A stretch of DNA of 64,000 nt, from positions 1 through 64,000 of the forward strand of contig NZ_JBHSJJ010000011.1 in NCBI RefSeq assembly GCF_042652345.1. Direction: 5' to 3'. The notes beneath the pieces were generated by a model that was not told the DNA's origin, made no database searches, and worked only from the letters and a program-made list of their open reading frames with translations. This DNA is from Negadavirga shengliensis. Lineage in GTDB: Bacteria; Bacteroidota; Bacteroidia; Cytophagales; Cyclobacteriaceae. Below are positions 44,005-52,822 of the stretch, in pieces (the first letter of the stretch is position 1; each line of letters starts with the position of its first letter). A program made the position numbers and the translations under genes.

Positions 44005-44051
44005 AAATTTTCCGTTTTATTACGAATTTTTCGTAATAAAACGGAAAATTT
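44005..44051 (-). terminator. Long perfect hairpin after the M56 peptidase gene
   Basis: Arms of 22 bp (44005-44026 and 44030-44051) are perfect inverse complements with a 3-base loop, rich in A/T, immediately after the stop of the minus-strand M56 gene. It is probably a terminator. It also holds the core TTACGAA/TTCGTAA, similar to the ACGAA core of the palindrome upstream of the regulator gene. Confidence 0.65.
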
Positions 44052-45275
44052 TTATTTAGAATAGGTCAATGTGATTTTACCGGAAACTCTTCCTTCGGGG
44101 GTCTCGGTACTTACATCATGAGAAATAATCATTTCATTTTCCTTGACAGAAATAATCGTATACATGGTCTGTCTTCCGTCTTGTGCGGTTAAAGTAAGCG
44201 CTGTCTTATTGTCAATTTTCCAGCTTCCTTCTTCATTCATTTCCGGGTTGGTGTTGTGAATTTGGTATTTTCCATCCTCCATAATGATCAATTTACCGGA
44301 AAGATGAAGGCTTTTTCCACCTGCAATCATTTCGGGAATTTCAGGGCCTTCGGCTTGTTCAAAGTTAAATTCTACCCCTTTCCATTCACCTATGAGCTTT
44401 TTTTCATTGCCCGTTTCAAAGGAAAATAGGGTGAGCATTAGGGCCACCAAAGGTATGGCGCACAGAAATCTGCACTTTTGCAGTTGACCGGATTCTCTTT
44501 TGTTCATCATAATAATACGTTTTTTGGTTTGAAATTGATTGAATTTATTAATAAGCAACCCATCAGGGTCAATGTTGATTTGCTTCACCAAAAGTCTAGC
44601 ATATTCAAATGGGGAATATAGACGTGTGACGGCTTGGTCCGCCTTAAATTCATGAACTTCTTTTATTAACTTTTCATATAGAAAGATCAAAGGATTGAAC
44701 CAGAAAATAATTTTAATAAGTTGTATCAAAACCAAGTCCCACGTATGTTTCCGATTCACGTGGGTAGATTCATGGAGGATCATTCTCCGCTGATCGAAGT
44801 CTTTTGGATGATAGTCGGGAAGAAGGATATAATGGAAAAACGATGAAGGGGAAAAGCTGTCATTGACCGCCAAAGTATAATGTTCATGCTTGTATTTCCT
44901 TGATGCGCTGATCAAGAGAAAAGCCTTACATATGCCCATAATGAACCGGATAAAAAAATATCCTGATCCCAAAAAATATACCATCCAGATGAAAGGGTGC
45001 CAGGGAAAGGAAAACCTTTCCTCGTTCAACGGCGTACCGGCCCCCTCCATTTCATACCATTGGAAGGAATCAATGAATGGTTTGCCAGTGAATGTTTCAC
45101 CATTCCTCAATTCAACTGAAATCAATGGCACCACAACAGAACAGGATATCAGAAACAACAGCATATACCTGTTCCATTCAAAAAAAGTTAACCCTTCTAG
45201 AAAGGATTTGTAGAAAACAAACCCTAAAGCCAAGCATAGGCTACCCTCTATTAAATAATTGACAAAGGAATTCAT
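44052..45275 (-). CDS. M56 (BlaR1/MecR1-like) peptidase with C-terminal lipocalin-like domain
   Basis: A 407-residue membrane metalloprotease. Four hydrophobic segments (near 10-25, 37-55, 95-122 and 183-200) surround a gluzincin site: HESTH (168-172) with the third ligand in HEFKAD (208-213). A membrane segment near 275 leads to an extracytoplasmic domain (about 290-407; LIGEWKGVEF, KLIIMEDGKYQIHN, EGSWKIDNKTALTL) that reads as lipocalin-like rather than the penicillin-binding sensor of BlaR1. It may therefore sense a lipid or other hydrophobic signal and inactivate the BlaI-type repressor encoded upstream, with which it overlaps by 4 bp. Confidence 0.87.
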   Translation of the reverse strand: MNSFVNYLIEGSLCLALGFVFYKSFLEGLTFFEWNRYMLLFLISCSVVVPLISVELRNGETFTGKPFIDSFQWYEMEGAGTPLNEERFSFPWHPFIWMVYFLGSGYFFIRFIMGICKAFLLISASRKYKHEHYTLAVNDSFSPSSFFHYILLPDYHPKDFDQRRMILHESTHVNRKHTWDLVLIQLIKIIFWFNPLIFLYEKLIKEVHEFKADQAVTRLYSPFEYARLLVKQINIDPDGLLINKFNQFQTKKRIIMMNKRESGQLQKCRFLCAIPLVALMLTLFSFETGNEKKLIGEWKGVEFNFEQAEGPEIPEMIAGGKSLHLSGKLIIMEDGKYQIHNTNPEMNEEGSWKIDNKTALTLTAQDGRQTMYTIISVKENEMIISHDVSTETPEGRVSGKITLTYSK

Positions 45276-45646
45276 TGCTCTTTAGATTTTTCATATTGAT
45301 CAATCAATTTTTGGAGGTCGTGAATTTCTTTTTCAGAAATCTTTTTCTCTTTAACCAAGAAAGAAAATACATTTTCCACAGAACCCTCGAAAAAATGATT
45401 CACCAAATGGTTAAACTTTTTCTTTCGGTATGCGCTGTGGGTGATTTTCGGATAATACTCATGAGTTTTACCATAGGTCTTATGCAATAGATAACCCTTT
45501 TTTTCCAATAATTTAATGGAAGAAGCCAGGGTGGTATAAGGAGGTTTTGGTTCGGGAATATTGTCCAGAACATCTCTCACCAGAGCTCTTCCAAGGCGCC
45601 AAAAAATGCGCATAATGTGTTCCTCTTGTTGTGATAGTTCTTCCAT
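45272..45646 (-). CDS. BlaI/MecI/CopY family transcriptional repressor
   Basis: A 124-residue winged-helix repressor of the BlaI family: MEELSQQEEHIMRIFWRLGR, VRDVLDNIPEPKPPYTTLASSIKLLEKKGYL (recognition helix) and HEYYPKI, followed by a helical dimerisation tail. The ATG at 45646 was preferred to one 18 bp upstream because it starts the conserved first helix. It overlaps the M56 peptidase gene by 4 bp. The large palindrome at 45674-45719 lies just upstream and is the likely operator for autoregulation. Confidence 0.9.
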   Translation of the reverse strand: MEELSQQEEHIMRIFWRLGRALVRDVLDNIPEPKPPYTTLASSIKLLEKKGYLLHKTYGKTHEYYPKITHSAYRKKKFNHLVNHFFEGSVENVFSFLVKEKKISEKEIHDLQKLIDQYEKSKEQ

Positions 45647-45673
45647 GCGTCTAATGTACAGCATTAATACCTT

Positions 45674-45719
45674 AAAACCTACGAAAATTTAGTATAATTA
45701 CTAAATTTTCGTAGGTTTT
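45674..45719. promoter_or_regulatory. 20-bp-arm palindrome upstream of the BlaI-type gene, probable operator
   Basis: Two perfect 20 bp arms (45674-45693, 45700-45719; core CTACGAAAATTTAGT) are separated by six bases (ATAATT). The palindrome starts 27 bp upstream of the repressor ATG, where an operator overlapping the promoter would sit. It could also end transcription arriving from the right. Confidence 0.65.
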
Positions 45720-46688
45720 TGCAGAAATCTTTCAACCCAGAGTTCGGTCCACCTTATTGTATGTATGTTCGATTCCGATGGGGATTTTGTCATGGTTTTT
45801 GCTTGGTTCCCCGCAAAAACACATGCCAAAATCCTGGAAGATCCGTTCTGTAGAATCCGGGGATTACCATCCCCGGTTACAATATCTTCACCCGCTACGC
45901 GGGTTTTGCTACCGTTTACAATCCTCTTTAAACAACACCGGACTCAAGTTTTTTGCTTTTTCCCCTTTGCTACAGATCAGCCAATACGTTTTTTCCCAAT
46001 GTCCATTCCCGGTAGGGTTTTATCATGGTGTTTGCCTGGTTCCCCGCAAAAACACACGCCAAAATCATGGAAGATCCGTTCCGTAGGACCCGGGATTGAA
46101 ATCCCCGGGTACGATATCTTCACCCGCTACGCGGGTTTTGCTACCGTTTACAATCCTCTTTAAACAACACCGGACTCAAGTTTTTTAGCTTTTTCCCCTT
46201 TGCTACAGATCAGCCAATACGTTTTTTCCCAATGTCCATTCCCGGTAGGGTTTTATCATGGTGTTTGCCTGGTTCCCCGCAAAAACACATGCCAAAATCC
46301 TGGAAGATCCGTTCCGTAGGACCCGGGGATTGAAATCCCCGGGTACAATATCTTCACCCGCTACACGGGTTCTGATGCCGTTTAAAATCGTCGATAATTA
46401 TCTACAATTAGAAACTCAGGTTTGAATTAAAAGGCGTTCGGAAGATGGATCCGGATGTAAACCCTTCGAGGGTTTAAATAGGCTTGACTACAAAATACCT
46501 CAAAACAAGTATACACCCCTCAAAAAAGATTAACCCTAAGGGTTGCCCGCTTTAGGATTGATAAAAGCTATTCCCTTGGAAGATAAATGGCTGAAGGGAT
46601 GTTTCTGGCAGAATTTACTTAAATTATAGCCTTATTGATGACCTTCTGTCAATTCAACTTATTGGCCCATAATCTAATCTGCATATCC
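45720..46688. repeat. REP-like repeat A, tandem array of about 233 bp units
   Basis: From about 45766 to 46395 a unit of about 233 bp is repeated nearly three times. Each contains CCCCGCAAAAACACA, CCAAAATCCTGGAAGATCC, a hairpin built on GGGGATT-GAA-ATCCCC and a second hairpin ACCCGC-TAC-GCGGGT, joined by ACAATATCTTC. Copies also lie at 50.0-50.4 kb and 58.9-59.75 kb. Short hairpins (AAACCCTTCGAGGGTTT near 46459; TTAACCCTAAGGGTT near 46530) and AT-rich DNA follow up to the GH28 gene. No gene is seen. Confidence 0.7.
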
Positions 46689-48236
46689 ATGACCCAATTG
46701 ATCCGCACCAACCTGCTCAACCCCATCGGTTACCGGCTTGTTATCCCCTTGCTCTTTTTCTTATCCAATGTCCAAGCCAAGGATTACAACATCCTGGATT
46801 TTGGGGCAAAAAGCGGGGAGAAGGCTACCTCCGCCATTCAAAAGGCCATAGATCACTGTCACGCCCATGGCGGTGGCAGGGTGTTGGTCCCGGCGGGTAA
46901 ATTCATCACCGGCACCCTTGTTTTGAAAAGCCATGTGGTCCTGCACTTGGAACCTGGCGCGGTGCTGCAGGCCAGCCATGATATCACGGATTACCTCCGT
47001 ACATTCCGGCTGCACGGGATGGTCTTTGCGGAAGATGCCACCGACATCGGCATTACGGGTACCGGCACCATCAATGCGCAGGGTACCACTTTCTATGATC
47101 CAACCGGTAACCACACGTATGAGGAGTTTGACCGTCAACTCACACGGCAAAAGGAAAAATACATGCCTGAAGGGGAGTTCTATACCGATGGCCCCATCAA
47201 ACGGCTACCGAAACCGGGAATGACCATCTCCTTTTTCCATTGCAGCAATATCCTGATGCGGGATTTTCAGTTGCTCGACACCCCCTCATGGGCGATCCGG
47301 CTGGGCTACTGTGAAGAAGGCCACATCGATGGGATAAAAATCTTCAACAACCTGATGGTGCCCAACAGCGATGGCATACACATGACCGCTTCCAGAAACA
47401 TGCGCATCGCCAATTGCCATATCCGCGCGGGGGATGATGCCATCATTGTCACCGGCTTTGCCATTGAAGAAGATGTTCCTGATTTTGATCCGAAAGTGCA
47501 GGAGGCGCATGAGCATGGCAACAAGTCCATTTATTCGGAGAACATCATGGTGACCCATTGCCAGCTTCAGTCCCGGTCTTCTGCCATCCGGATAGGCTAT
47601 GGCCAACACCCTATCAGGAGGATTATTTTCACCAACATTCAGATCTATGGTTCCAATAGAGGCATAGGGATATTTGCCCACGATAAAAGCCATATTGAGG
47701 ACCTGATTTTCAGTAACATCACTATAGAGACCAGGCTGCACAACGGACAGTGGTGGGGCAACGGCGAACCCGTCCACCTTTCGGCGGTCTCCAGGTTTGA
47801 AGACATCCCGGCAGGCTCCATCAAAAACGTACAGTTCCGGAACATCATCATGGAAGGGGAGCATGGCATTGTGGCCTTTGGGCTGCCTTCCAGTCCTTTG
47901 GAGAACATCAGTTTCAAAGATGTGGTCCTCCACATCAAAAAAGGAAAAGAAACCATGGCTTATGGCGGCAATTTTGATTTCCGGCCGGTTGCTGATCTGG
48001 GTTTAAGGCTGTTTCAACACGATATCCCAGGGCTGTATGCCCAATACACCCATGGGCTCACCCTGGATGATTTCAGGCTTTCCTGGGATGAAGACCTGCC
48101 GGATTTTTTTACCCATGGCGTGTGGTGCAAGTCGGTCAGCAACCTTATCCTTGACAAAACAGACTCCCCCGCCAACCCCAACAGCAGCACCAGTCAGGCG
48201 GTTTATTTGGAAGGCAGCAGTTTTAAACCGGAATAA
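46689..48236 (+). CDS. GH28 family glycoside hydrolase (polygalacturonase-like)
   Basis: A 515-residue secreted protein with a right-handed parallel beta-helix. A Sec signal peptide ends near residue 30 (NVQA-KD). GH28 catalytic elements are NSDGIHM (first catalytic Asp), AGDDAI (Asp-Asp pair) and RIGYG in place of the usual RIKT-type strand. It hydrolyses polygalacturonan or rhamnogalacturonan-type pectin. This fits a pectin-degrading lifestyle together with the apiosidase-like gene 30 kb away. The ATG at 46689 begins the signal peptide; an upstream ATG at 46635 adds residues without signal features. Its 3' end overlaps the convergent ZIP gene by 34 bp. Confidence 0.87.
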   Translation: MTQLIRTNLLNPIGYRLVIPLLFFLSNVQAKDYNILDFGAKSGEKATSAIQKAIDHCHAHGGGRVLVPAGKFITGTLVLKSHVVLHLEPGAVLQASHDITDYLRTFRLHGMVFAEDATDIGITGTGTINAQGTTFYDPTGNHTYEEFDRQLTRQKEKYMPEGEFYTDGPIKRLPKPGMTISFFHCSNILMRDFQLLDTPSWAIRLGYCEEGHIDGIKIFNNLMVPNSDGIHMTASRNMRIANCHIRAGDDAIIVTGFAIEEDVPDFDPKVQEAHEHGNKSIYSENIMVTHCQLQSRSSAIRIGYGQHPIRRIIFTNIQIYGSNRGIGIFAHDKSHIEDLIFSNITIETRLHNGQWWGNGEPVHLSAVSRFEDIPAGSIKNVQFRNIIMEGEHGIVAFGLPSSPLENISFKDVVLHIKKGKETMAYGGNFDFRPVADLGLRLFQHDIPGLYAQYTHGLTLDDFRLSWDEDLPDFFTHGVWCKSVSNLILDKTDSPANPNSSTSQAVYLEGSSFKPE

Positions 48237-49045
48237 CTTTTGCCCATAGGTATGGCGCTATTGGAAATATGGGCTTCTTCATGGTGATGCCCCCCATTTT
48301 GCAAACCGAAGACCATCATGACTGCGAGCAACAGCACCAAAAACTGGTAAATCAGGGTTTTCGGGCGCTGTTTTCCTTCCTGCAGCAAAGCAGGCAACAG
48401 GTTGCCTATCGCCATGTAAATAAAGCCTCCCGCCGTAAGCGCCAAAAGGTAGACCGGCTTGATGGCCACCACTTCACGCATTAAAAAAACAACCCCTACA
48501 CCCAGCAGGCTGCTAAGGCCCACAAGAAAGTTGATTTTTACCACTTTTGCGGGCGGGTAGCCGCTGAATATCAACGTGCCTGTATCCCCCAGTTCCTGCG
48601 GCAGTTCATGCAGCAGAATGGCCATGGTGGTAGCCAGCCCCAGTTCAGGTCCGATCATAAAACTGCCGGCGATGACCATCCCGTCAATAAAATTATGAAT
48701 CCCATCCCCCACCAGGTTCAGATAGCCGATGGGTTTTATGGCCGCTTTCCGGTGCGTATCCAGTTGGTACCAAATACATGATTTTTCGAGGACCATAAAA
48801 AACAGTATGCCTCCCATTACCCACACCATAACACCTCCTACCCGGTGGACTTCCAGTACGGCCTCGGGAATCAGGTGAAAAAAAGCGTTGCCCAACAGCA
48901 CGCCGATGGCCAAAGCGAGTACCCATGGGAGCAGTGTTTTAAGTCTTTCCGCAGACATCAGCTTGTACAGAAGACCCACAAAAGCCATAAGGCTCACTAC
49001 AAATGCCGCCAACAGGGCGTATACCAATGCCAAACTGATTTCCAT
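48203..49045 (-). CDS. ZIP family metal transporter
   Basis: A 280-residue inner-membrane protein with about eight hydrophobic segments. The metal-binding motifs of the ZIP family are HNFIDGM in segment 4 and HELPQELGD in segment 5. ZIP proteins import zinc, iron or other divalent metals into the cytosol. A Zur/Fur-type dyad lies immediately upstream (49054-49080), and a His-rich lipoprotein gene starts divergently beyond it, which together point to zinc. Confidence 0.9.
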   Translation of the reverse strand: MEISLALVYALLAAFVVSLMAFVGLLYKLMSAERLKTLLPWVLALAIGVLLGNAFFHLIPEAVLEVHRVGGVMVWVMGGILFFMVLEKSCIWYQLDTHRKAAIKPIGYLNLVGDGIHNFIDGMVIAGSFMIGPELGLATTMAILLHELPQELGDTGTLIFSGYPPAKVVKINFLVGLSSLLGVGVVFLMREVVAIKPVYLLALTAGGFIYMAIGNLLPALLQEGKQRPKTLIYQFLVLLLAVMMVFGLQNGGHHHEEAHISNSAIPMGKSYSGLKLLPSK

Positions 49046-49053
49046 GACACAAA

Positions 49054-49080
49054 TATAAATGCAACATTATTGCATTTATA
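49054..49080. promoter_or_regulatory. Zur/Fur-like operator between the ZIP gene and the His-rich lipoprotein gene
   Basis: TATAAATGCAA and TTGCATTTATA form perfect 11 bp arms around the spacer CATTA. The TGCAA-N5-TTGCA core is the kind of dyad bound by Fur-family regulators such as Zur. It starts 9 bp from the ZIP start codon and lies about 43 bp before the divergent lipoprotein gene, so one bound dimer could control both. Confidence 0.65.
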
Positions 49081-49122
49081 ATTTTTATTCATAAATTTTT
49101 CCGCACCATCAAAAAAATCATC

Positions 49123-49524
49123 ATGAAAACATGCTTCATTTGTTTAATCGGCTTATTCGTCTTGGCTATCAATGGTTGTTACCCACACAAAAACAGGCCT
49201 GAACTGGAAGAAGCCTTCCAGTATCACCAGGAATCTTTGAAAACGCGGAAATCCATATCAGAAATGCTCCGGGATCACGAAAGCAAGACCAACTCTCCCC
49301 TGCCGGCCCATTTCCAATCCCTGAAGGATGAGCTGGAGGAATGGGATGAGAATTTTGTGGAAGTGCCGGGATACGGCCATGTGCACGATCATGACCATGA
49401 TCACGACCATCATCACCTACCGGCGCCGGATTTGACCGATGCGGAACACCGCGATCTTCAAAAACACCTGCTTGAGGAAATAAGGTCTTTAAGAAAAAAA
49501 ACAGACCATCTTCTGAAGGAATAA
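49123..49524 (+). CDS. Small His-rich lipoprotein, probable zinc-binding
   Basis: A 133-residue lipoprotein with a signal peptide and lipobox (INGC, Cys19). After a helical region rich in Glu and Leu, a histidine/aspartate cluster (VHDHDHDHDHHHLP near 85-100) is a clear metal-binding tract. The C-terminal part is again helical. It is divergent from the ZIP transporter and shares its upstream dyad, so it probably buffers or delivers zinc at the envelope. Confidence 0.8.
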   Translation: MKTCFICLIGLFVLAINGCYPHKNRPELEEAFQYHQESLKTRKSISEMLRDHESKTNSPLPAHFQSLKDELEEWDENFVEVPGYGHVHDHDHDHDHHHLPAPDLTDAEHRDLQKHLLEEIRSLRKKTDHLLKE

Positions 49525-50645
49525 ATGCAGGATAGCATCTTCCAATTTACCGGATTATAATTTTGATAAATTAAAATTTTTAAAATATTTTATTGATGTT
49601 AAAATTTGTGAAAAGTTTTTGTTACTTCTATGTTGCGCTTTAATTTGTTTTTATTAAGTTTAAAAAATTTTAACAATTAAAACACTTACTCAGTCGGCGG
49701 AAACGCCAAATTATATAGCTGAAGTCAGTTAAAATAAACCCATTTATGGAGTCTCATTTTGAGGGCTCCTTTTTTTGTTTATGAGGTGTTTGTCCACGGA
49801 TTACAGGAATGGGCACGGATTTGAAAGGAAGTTTTTAATGCCATAATCCGTGAAGACCTGTCCCAGCCTGCCCCGAACTTGCTTCGGGGTACTTGCTTCG
49901 GGATCAGTGGAATCAGTGGACCGAAACAGCCATTCTCCCACAGGTTTCCGTGATATCCCGAGAGGTTTGTCCACGGATTACACGAATGGACACGGATTTC
50001 AATGGAAGTTTGTAATGCAGTAATTCGTGAAGACCTGTTTTCGATTCCAATGGGATTTTGTCATGGTTTTTGCTTGGTTCCCCGCAAAAACGCACGCCAA
50101 AATCCTGGGAGGTCCCTTCCATAGGGTCCGGGGATTGAAATCCCCGGGTACAATATCTTCACCCGCTAGGCGGGTTGTATTATCGTTTAAAATACCCGAT
50201 AGCTGGTAGAGAATCCGGACCAGAAAAAATCCGTGAAAATTGGTGAAATTAGTGGACAAATATTGAACGCAGGGGGTTGGGATGCCGGTCTGATCAGGCC
50301 ACCTCTTCCCCGCAAAAACACACGCCAAAATCCTGTAAAATCCCTTCCGTAGGGTCCGGGGACTGCCATCCTCGGGTATATACCACAGAGGGCACAGAGG
50401 GTGAGGAGGGGTTGGGTACTGAAAATGATGTATGGAATAAAAATAATTCCACCCCCTAAGCGGATTTTGTTGCTGTTTACAATCTTCGATAGTTAAAATC
50501 GGAAGTGAACCAATAATGGTATCTCCCTTCGCGCAATCTTATCCGCGGCGGGGAAGACAGCGCACAGGATTGCTCCATCGCGGCGTAATAGGAATGCTCT
50601 GGGCATGGGTCAAAGGAGACGTGACGCGAAACCAGGAGAAAACAT
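49525..50645. repeat. Gene-free stretch with repeat A copies and flanking short repeats
   Basis: An AT-rich part (49540-49700) is followed by two related stretches near 49790 and 49970 that share GTTTGTCCACGGATTACA and ATGG(A)CACGGATTT blocks. One full unit of repeat A sits at about 50036-50200 and a partial unit at 50300-50375. A segment CCGTGAAAATTGGTGAAATT lies at 50231 and recurs near 59.57 kb. No gene is visible. Confidence 0.6.
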
Positions 50646-51380
50646 TTAGCCGTAGTTGCTTAACAACAGCGTTTCCAGTAAATCGCCGATATAATAGGCC
50701 ACCAGTGCCGCGATAAAGCCCAAAGCCAGGGTTTCGGCTACGCTTCTCCACAGTCCTGTCCTGTTCACCCAGCTTTTCAGAACCCCAATGACGATAAATG
50801 CCATGCCGGTCAGGATGCTGGTCCATAAAAAGGTATCGAAAGGCGCTTCATAAAAATAATCCCAGACATATACCGTCAGCGGGATAAAGCCCACCAGGAT
50901 AAAAGACACCAAAGTGGCCGCCCCGACCTTAAATGGGCTTTTGGCTTCTTCCATCATATTGAGTTCGTCCTTCATCATCTCGTCTATCCAGCGGTCCCGG
51001 TCAGACACAATCACCTCGACCACCTGCTGTAACAGGGGGCCCTGGAAACCTTTTGCCCGGTAAATGTCCTCTATTTCCTCCCTTTCCTGTTCAGGGAGAT
51101 TATCGACCTCCCAGGCTTCGATGTTGCGGTGCTTGAGATAATTCTCCCTTTCGGATTTGGAAGAAAGGTAGGCGCCTACCGACATGGAAAAACCATCTGC
51201 AAACAAATTGGCAAAACCCAATATGATAATAATCACCGGGTCCAGGTTGGCCCCCACGGCCCCCGCCACCACGGCAAAGGTGGTAACCGCCCCATCGATA
51301 CCTCCGTACACAAATTCCCTTAGATAATCCTGGATGTTTCTCAGAAACCTTATTTCCTGATGAATTACTTTTTCTTCCAT
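50646..51380 (-). CDS. VIT1/CCC1 family transporter
   Basis: A 244-residue membrane protein of the VIT1/CCC1 (vacuolar iron/manganese transporter-like) family. The first hydrophobic pair contains EFVYGGIDGAVTTFAVVAGA and NLFADGFSMSVGAYLSSKSE, which are family hallmarks. A cytosolic Glu-rich, metal-binding-like helix region (RENYLKHR ... EQEREEIEDIYRAKGF) follows, then three more membrane segments. In bacteria such proteins probably export Fe2+ or Mn2+ from the cytosol. It stands alone between repeat-rich regions. Confidence 0.9.
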   Translation of the reverse strand: MEEKVIHQEIRFLRNIQDYLREFVYGGIDGAVTTFAVVAGAVGANLDPVIIIILGFANLFADGFSMSVGAYLSSKSERENYLKHRNIEAWEVDNLPEQEREEIEDIYRAKGFQGPLLQQVVEVIVSDRDRWIDEMMKDELNMMEEAKSPFKVGAATLVSFILVGFIPLTVYVWDYFYEAPFDTFLWTSILTGMAFIVIGVLKSWVNRTGLWRSVAETLALGFIAALVAYYIGDLLETLLLSNYG

Positions 51381-52822
51381 GGTATTTTACTGCCTTGTCA
51401 AAAAGATCAATGTATATACAGCCCGTCACCTCACAAATCTCTCTACCGTTTCTTCAATATGAAGACTATTTACCGATTTCCCTGTGAATAAAAAAGATTC
51501 ACCTTAAATTAACGTGAGTTTCTCGGAGTAAGAACGTTTAAAAAGCCTTCAATCGTCACTGCGAGACTTAACATTTAGAAAACGCACAAATCGGGATGAC
51601 GGTTTCTTCCATGCGCAGCCGATATGGCTGTCCAAAACTGTCAAAATCAGTGTTTTTCAACCAGTTGAATAACAGTGTATTGTACAACACGTCATCGGTA
51701 GGAGATACAGCCTGTCCCTGCCAACCGGCAAGCAGTCTTTTTCTGGAAATGATCGTCAAAGCTGGGTCAGGAATGTCTGTGGCATAAGGGCAGGTGGTTG
51801 TTTTCTATTATCCTACTCCTCTTCTGTACTTTTGGCTTGATCCAAACGAGTACCCATTCCGATAGCTATCGGAACAAGGCAAAAATAAGCTTCTCCCCGC
51901 AAGGCCCGCACACCCTCGCTCCCGTCAGCTGTACCCGCATGAACCGAGTTGAATTGGTTAAAACCTTCTGTGTTATCGAATAACTGGACGGCTTTCGTCA
52001 TCGGTAGGAGTTTATCCCGGCCAAATCGGGAAAGCAGTCTCTTCTTGTACGCCCGTCAAGGGATTGACTTCTAGGATCCTGTTATTACGTTTGTTACTTT
52101 TTTGCTGCAGGTCAAAAAAGTAACCAAAAAACCCCGCCGCTACGCCGCGGCGCACACGTGTGCATCTTTTGCGCTAAAATTTAAGGCCACCCACACACAG
52201 GCAAACTCCTCGGTTTTTTGGATAAGGAACACGCTTCAGTTTGGCACCTTTCTACCAAAAAACCTCGTCTCCCGATAACTATCGGGGATGCCTGTGCCCT
52301 TGCCCCCGCTTCTTAAATTTCTTAACGCGCTAAATCTGCAAGGCGGAAAGAGCGTTTTTTCCAGCCGGGAATAACCGTACCGTCACTGTGAGGCTTAACA
52401 TTTAGAAAATGCACAAATCGGGATGACGTTTCCTCCGTGTGCGTAGCTGATATGGCTGTTCAAAACCGCCAAAATCAGTGTTGTTCAACCAGTTGAATAC
52501 CAGTGTATTGTACAACACGTCACCGGTAGGAGTTCGCGACGAAGCAGTCTCATAATTTATGCACTCGTCAAGGGATCGCTTCGGCGCGGGCAGCGTGGCT
52601 GTCAATTACACCGACGGGTTGCCGCTTCTCGGGATGAATTGTGTTAAATGTCAACTTTTGAACCCAAATTTTATTTTACAAAAACTTCACTGAGAAACTC
52701 ACTTAAATTATCAAATTATTCCCATTCTGCCCTATTCTCTGAAGAAGAAATCCTCCAAATCGTAAAACCCGCTCATTTTACGGGGTTTGTTGATTATATT
52801 TAAGAAAAATCCATTTTTCCCC
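51381..52822. repeat. Gene-free stretch with repeat B copy 4 and composite repeats
   Basis: Two similar sub-blocks (51560-51710 and 52390-52520) share GCACAAATCGGGATGACG, GATATGGCTGT and CAGTGTATTGTACAACACGTC. Between them lies a copy of the composite repeat also at 23.6 kb (51770-51960) and repeat B (hairpin 52093-52124, body to about 52365), nearly identical to the copy at 17.5 kb. The last 200 bp before the phosphorylase gene hold its promoter region. No gene is seen. Confidence 0.6.

Noticed and set aside
45766..46395. Possible CRISPR array because of regular direct repeats.
   Set aside because: The repeated unit is about 233 bp with no short repeat-unique spacer alternation, and there are no cas genes. 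It is a tandem array of REP-like units.
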